DNA of 8,723 bases from Candidatus Adlerbacteria bacterium (GTDB lineage Bacteria; Patescibacteriota; Minisyncoccia; Phycocordibacterales; SBAW01). The stretch spans positions 1 to 8,723 of the forward strand of contig CAIMFR010000056.1 of the NCBI GenBank assembly GCA_903840375.1, in the 5' to 3' direction. The notes beneath the pieces were generated by a model. The model was given only the letters and a program-made list of their open reading frames with translations, was not told the DNA's origin and did no database searches. Shown one piece after another: positions 6,101 through 8,723 of the stretch; within the stretch, counting starts at the first letter, position 1; every line of letters starts with the position of its first letter. The position numbers and the translations under genes were made by a program.

Positions 6101-7058
6101 AATGTATTACGCCTTTTTTGTCAGATAGGTAATACAAATACGGCGTGTGCAGCGGATTGGCGGATGCGAGAATTGCGTCCATGCTCGGGTTAGAGATCGG
6201 TCCGGGAGGCAAACCTTTGTTGGTGTATGTATTGTACGGAGATGATGTCTGCAAGTCGGCCAGCGTAAGTTGCAAAGAATATTTACCGATAATGTACGGA
6301 AAGACCGAGTCAACCTGAAGCGGCATACCTATCCTGACCCTATTCCATAATATGCCGGCAACAATGCGGCGATCAGTAGTGTCCGATGCCTCCTTTTCCA
6401 CCAGCGATGCCATGGTCACGATATCGGAAAGAGTATTGCCGGACCGTGCTACTGTTTGCACGACTGACAAATCATTTATATGCGAATTGAAATTATGTTC
6501 GAGCAAAGACATAACCGTTTCCGGATCAGCTCCCGGCAAAATGAAATAGGTATCCGGCAGAAGGTATCCCTCTTTTTTCTGTGCTTCTACGAGAAATGTG
6601 CCTACATCAAAGTCGGGCACTTCCTTCGCAAGCTGGTCGGCCATCTCTTTGGATGAGATCCCTTCGGTGAAGGTTACGCGAACCGGAGTGATGCCGTAGT
6701 CACCGTGCAGCATGCGGTTAACCATCGTAAAAATATTTTCCGAATCAGAAAAAAGATATTCGCCGGCGACGATGTGTTTATTACCGCCCTCGAGTCTTGC
6801 TGTGATCGTGAATACTCCGGCAAAGCGAACCATGTTGCGCTGCTGCAGTGATGCTCCTATTTCCTGAAGCGTCATACCGCTCTTTACCTTAAAGAGTGAC
6901 GCCTGCGGAAAATGCACCGGCGCTGAAAAAAGAACAGTGTAAAAAAACAACACGAGCACCACCACCCAAGCGACGACAAGCGCAAGATGACGCCTGCGCT
7001 TATTGCGAAACCACGCATTGTAGATCTCTTTGTAGTGCGCAGTATTCATGCAGATCAT
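6051..7058 (-). CDS. mltG: Endolytic murein transglycosylase (YceG family)
   Basis: Cuts nascent peptidoglycan glycan strands from within, producing 1,6-anhydro ends, and is thought to act as a terminator of glycan polymerisation. The 335-aa protein has a short basic cytoplasmic head (NKRRRH), one membrane helix (about 25-45), a LysM-like subdomain (FKVKSGMTLQEIGASLQQRN, 56-75) and the catalytic YceG domain. Diagnostic motifs are EGYLLPDTYF (163-172), the catalytic glutamate in ASLVEKEAS (E221/E223), AGILWNRVRIGMPLQVD (234-250), SPYNTYTNKGLPPGPISNP (273-291) and the C-terminal YLYYLSD/H-YAATYAEH segment. ATG 7058 overlaps the upstream stop as TAATG, which suggests translational coupling; ATG 7049 is an alternative. 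The gene overlaps mnmA by 50 bases. Position directly after a T4SS-like gene is suggestive, but mltG is also a housekeeping gene. Confidence 0.96.
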   Translation of the reverse strand: MICMNTAHYKEIYNAWFRNKRRRHLALVVAWVVVLVLFFYTVLFSAPVHFPQASLFKVKSGMTLQEIGASLQQRNMVRFAGVFTITARLEGGNKHIVAGEYLFSDSENIFTMVNRMLHGDYGITPVRVTFTEGISSKEMADQLAKEVPDFDVGTFLVEAQKKEGYLLPDTYFILPGADPETVMSLLEHNFNSHINDLSVVQTVARSGNTLSDIVTMASLVEKEASDTTDRRIVAGILWNRVRIGMPLQVDSVFPYIIGKYSLQLTLADLQTSSPYNTYTNKGLPPGPISNPSMDAILASANPLHTPYLYYLSDKKGVIHYAATYAEHLANKRKYL

Positions 7059-8425
7059 TATTGCATTGTCGGCAGGTTAAGCGGAGCCTCCGCACGTCTC
7101 GACGGTACACGGGTAAGGCCTGGAGTCTTCACTATCGAACCTGGGAAGTGCCAAAGTGTCGCAAGCTCTTCAGTATTCAGAAACACCGGCGTCTGGCTAT
7201 AAGGCACATAGAAAAATGCTCGGTGTTTATAGCGGAAGAATAGACGCCTCCTCTGCCCATCCTGCAAAATTCCATGGAAATCCTGCCACGGATAATCGTA
7301 CCCGATGAGGCCGCGAGTCGGACCGAGCGCATTATACTCGCGAGTCTGTTCGAGCGAACGGAAGCTGTTAAAGATCGTTATTACTCCGCCGATGTTAGAG
7401 ACTTTAAAATTTTCCTTTTTACCAAGATACAAAACGCGTATACCGCACTCGAAGATAAGCTTCGATAGGGAACGTTCTATCGCGTCGACTCTGCGACGCT
7501 CGCCCTCCGTCATGAGACTCATCATCATTTTCTGCGGACTTGCCACATCTGCGACTCCGAAACGCTGCGCGGCAGCCTCCATCGTCTTTTTTATATCCTC
7601 CGTTGCCGGGCCTTTGAAATCATCGGTTGCCTTATAAAATCCATACCACTCGTCTTTCTTACGAGCCTTGAGCACTATTTGCATCCACAGATACTCGCCT
7701 TTGCCTATCTGACCCAAAAACTCTACAACGTTGCTTATCGGATCTATCTTGTATTCTTCTTTTGTGTCTTTATCCAATTTGTAGTCGATGTATGTTTTGA
7801 TCGGCAACGCGTCTGGAGTGCTCTTTTTAAATTCGCATCCCCAAAGACTGTACTCTTTAAGATTAAAAGGAACTTTTGACACGTAGTCGTCTACTTCCAT
7901 TATCTTAGCCTCTGGGAATTGACCGTAGAGACGGGCCTCGATGATGTCCTTCTGGGATTTACGCGTGTGAATATAAAAACTCACCCGCCCTTCGTTGCTG
8001 GCTATCTCAAGCGACCACACCATGCGAAATCGCCCGTTTAAAAGACGGTTGATGAACGTGGCTTCTCCGCCGGAGTTCCATAATGTCGACAGGAAAAGAT
8101 CGAGCGCGAGCGGTGACTTCTCTACCTCAGGCGGAAGCTGTATTTCCAGAAGAGTATTTTCCTGCTGAAACCAGAAAGCGTAACGAACATAGGTGACCCA
8201 CCAAATAATAAACACCCGTCCGAGAATGACCGGTAGCCACAACGGGGAGATCATCATAAGTGCGGCAAGTATGCTCACCAGCGCGCCGGGATCATACAGC
8301 AACGCGATTATAAACATGACGAACAGCATGAACGGCGCAGTCACCACAGGAGGCAGACCCCAACCTTGAAGCCAAGATGCGCGACCTTTCGCAGCTTCGT
8401 GTGACAATACCGATGCACTTGCCAT
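7058..8425 (-). CDS. Membrane protein resembling the N-terminal part of Patescibacteria T4SS coupling/ATPase proteins, without the ATPase
   Basis: A 455-aa protein with two to three membrane helices near the N-terminus (about 27-46, 48-66, 67-83) and a long soluble remainder. Recognisable stretches are LLEIQLPPEVEKSPLALDLF (92-111), VWSLEIASNEGRVSFYIHTR (136-155), a following IIEARLYGQFPEAKIMEVDD segment (161-180), FLNTEELATLWHFPG (415-429) and TPGLTRVPSRRAEAPLNLP (434-452). From memory, this is the pattern that precedes the FtsK/VirD4-like ATPase domain in predicted T4SS DNA-transfer proteins of Patescibacteria (possibly the family called DUF8128). Here the chain ends three residues after that linker, so no P-loop is present. 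I infer a membrane component of a T4SS- or pilus-like machine that would need a separate ATPase. I chose ATG 8425 (MASASVL) over TTG 8431; it lies 8 bases after a TATACT box. Its stop overlaps the mltG start. Confidence 0.75.
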   Translation of the reverse strand: MASASVLSHEAAKGRASWLQGWGLPPVVTAPFMLFVMFIIALLYDPGALVSILAALMMISPLWLPVILGRVFIIWWVTYVRYAFWFQQENTLLEIQLPPEVEKSPLALDLFLSTLWNSGGEATFINRLLNGRFRMVWSLEIASNEGRVSFYIHTRKSQKDIIEARLYGQFPEAKIMEVDDYVSKVPFNLKEYSLWGCEFKKSTPDALPIKTYIDYKLDKDTKEEYKIDPISNVVEFLGQIGKGEYLWMQIVLKARKKDEWYGFYKATDDFKGPATEDIKKTMEAAAQRFGVADVASPQKMMMSLMTEGERRRVDAIERSLSKLIFECGIRVLYLGKKENFKVSNIGGVITIFNSFRSLEQTREYNALGPTRGLIGYDYPWQDFHGILQDGQRRRLFFRYKHRAFFYVPYSQTPVFLNTEELATLWHFPGSIVKTPGLTRVPSRRAEAPLNLPTMQ

Positions 8426-8433
8426 ATACAATT

Positions 8434-8443
8434 AGTATATACT
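8434..8443. promoter_or_regulatory. Overlapping divergent -10 boxes in a 10-bp palindrome (bidirectional promoter)
   Basis: AGTATATACT is a perfect palindrome carrying TATACT on both strands (plus 8438-8443, minus 8434-8439). The plus box ends six bases before ATG 8450 and the minus box eight bases before ATG 8425, so both transcripts would have a leader of zero to two bases. No -35 hexamer at the usual distance and no Shine-Dalgarno sequence is seen on either side. The whole intergenic space is 24 bases. Confidence 0.55.
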
Positions 8444-8449
8444 GTATCC

Positions 8450-8704
8450 ATGGATACCGTGAGTGTATTTATGAACGCGTTCTTGGCACATCCGCTTTCA
8501 TACATTGGCGGCATACTAAGTCTGCTGGCCGCCGTCGGCTTTGTCATATGCTTGTGGGGATTTGTCGAATACTTGATGGCACTCAACGGCAACGACGCCG
8601 AGAAGAGTCACGGGAGTGTCTCGATGGTGCGGGGCGTCACTTGGATCATAATTATGTTTATAGCGTGGGAGGTATTGCGCCTTCTAGCGGGATATTTTTC
8701 TTAG
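8450..8704 (+). CDS. Small two-helix membrane protein, VirB2/TrbC pilin-like
   Basis: An 84-aa protein with two hydrophobic helices (about 16-42 and 61-82) joined by a polar loop, NGNDAEKSHGSVSM (46-59). The order of an aromatic/Gly helix end (LWGFVEYLMA), a charged loop with Asp/Glu-Lys and a Gly, then a second helix with conserved Trp (RGVTWIIIMFIAWEVLRLL) matches the general pattern of small T4SS pilin subunits and of the VirB2/TrbC-like proteins common in Patescibacteria. Such proteins polymerise into the T4SS pilus, but no cleaved signal peptide is obvious here, so the assignment is tentative. It is the only plus-strand gene and is transcribed divergently from the T4SS-like membrane gene, which supports the functional link. 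The start ATG 8450 is fixed by TATACT six bases upstream. Six bases after its stop, an ATG at 8711 could begin another gene that leaves the window. Confidence 0.75.
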   Translation: MDTVSVFMNAFLAHPLSYIGGILSLLAAVGFVICLWGFVEYLMALNGNDAEKSHGSVSMVRGVTWIIIMFIAWEVLRLLAGYFS

Positions 8705-8723
8705 GTGTGAATGTCCAGATTTG

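Noticed and set aside
8711..8723. Start of a further plus-strand gene (ATG 8711).
   Set aside because: Only 13 bases are visible, with no clear ribosome binding site; too little to call.

Overview
The window looks like a chromosomal segment of a Patescibacteria (Candidate Phyla Radiation) bacterium. This lineage call is inferred from the gene families, the dense packing on one strand, the scarcity of Shine-Dalgarno sequences, and a membrane protein that resembles the N-terminal part of the type IV secretion ATPases common in that group. Translation appears standard (code 11). All long ORFs are free of internal TGA and mnmA ends on TGA, so Gracilibacteria/SR1 recoding does not apply.

Layout, read in the direction of the minus strand from right to left: a 455-aa membrane protein related to T4SS components (8425-7058); mltG, murein lytic transglycosylase (7058-6051); mnmA, tRNA 2-thiouridylase (6100-4886); an ATP-cone/PD-(D/E)XK nuclease fusion (4867-4037); a membrane-anchored extracytoplasmic protein with an Asn/Gln-rich head (4000-3332); an MgtC/SapB-type membrane protein (3316-2843); a RecB/Cas4-like PD-(D/E)XK nuclease with two CxxC pairs (2803-1910); ung, uracil-DNA glycosylase (1898-1233); and an M16 zinc peptidase cut by the left window edge (1183-1). 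One gene, at the right end (8450-8704), is on the plus strand. It encodes a small two-helix membrane protein resembling VirB2/TrbC-type pilin subunits and is transcribed divergently from the 455-aa gene.

The genes fall into three themes: a possible T4SS or pilus plus cell-wall-opening group on the right (pilin-like, T4SS-like membrane protein, MltG), tRNA thiolation in the middle, and DNA processing or repair (two PD-(D/E)XK proteins and Ung) with membrane and protease genes on the left. No RNA genes, CRISPR arrays, transposases or clear intrinsic terminators were seen, and no gap between genes exceeds about 50 bases.

Two signals stand out. First, mnmA carries a 117-bp palindromic element (29-bp perfect arms plus an inner stem) that adds exactly 39 codons in frame in a variable loop. 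This is the behaviour known from Rickettsia palindromic elements, here in an apparently unrelated lineage. Second, TATACT followed by six bases and then ATG recurs at three starts. At the divergent pair the two -10 boxes overlap in a perfect 10-bp palindrome, suggesting leaderless transcripts and a bidirectional promoter.
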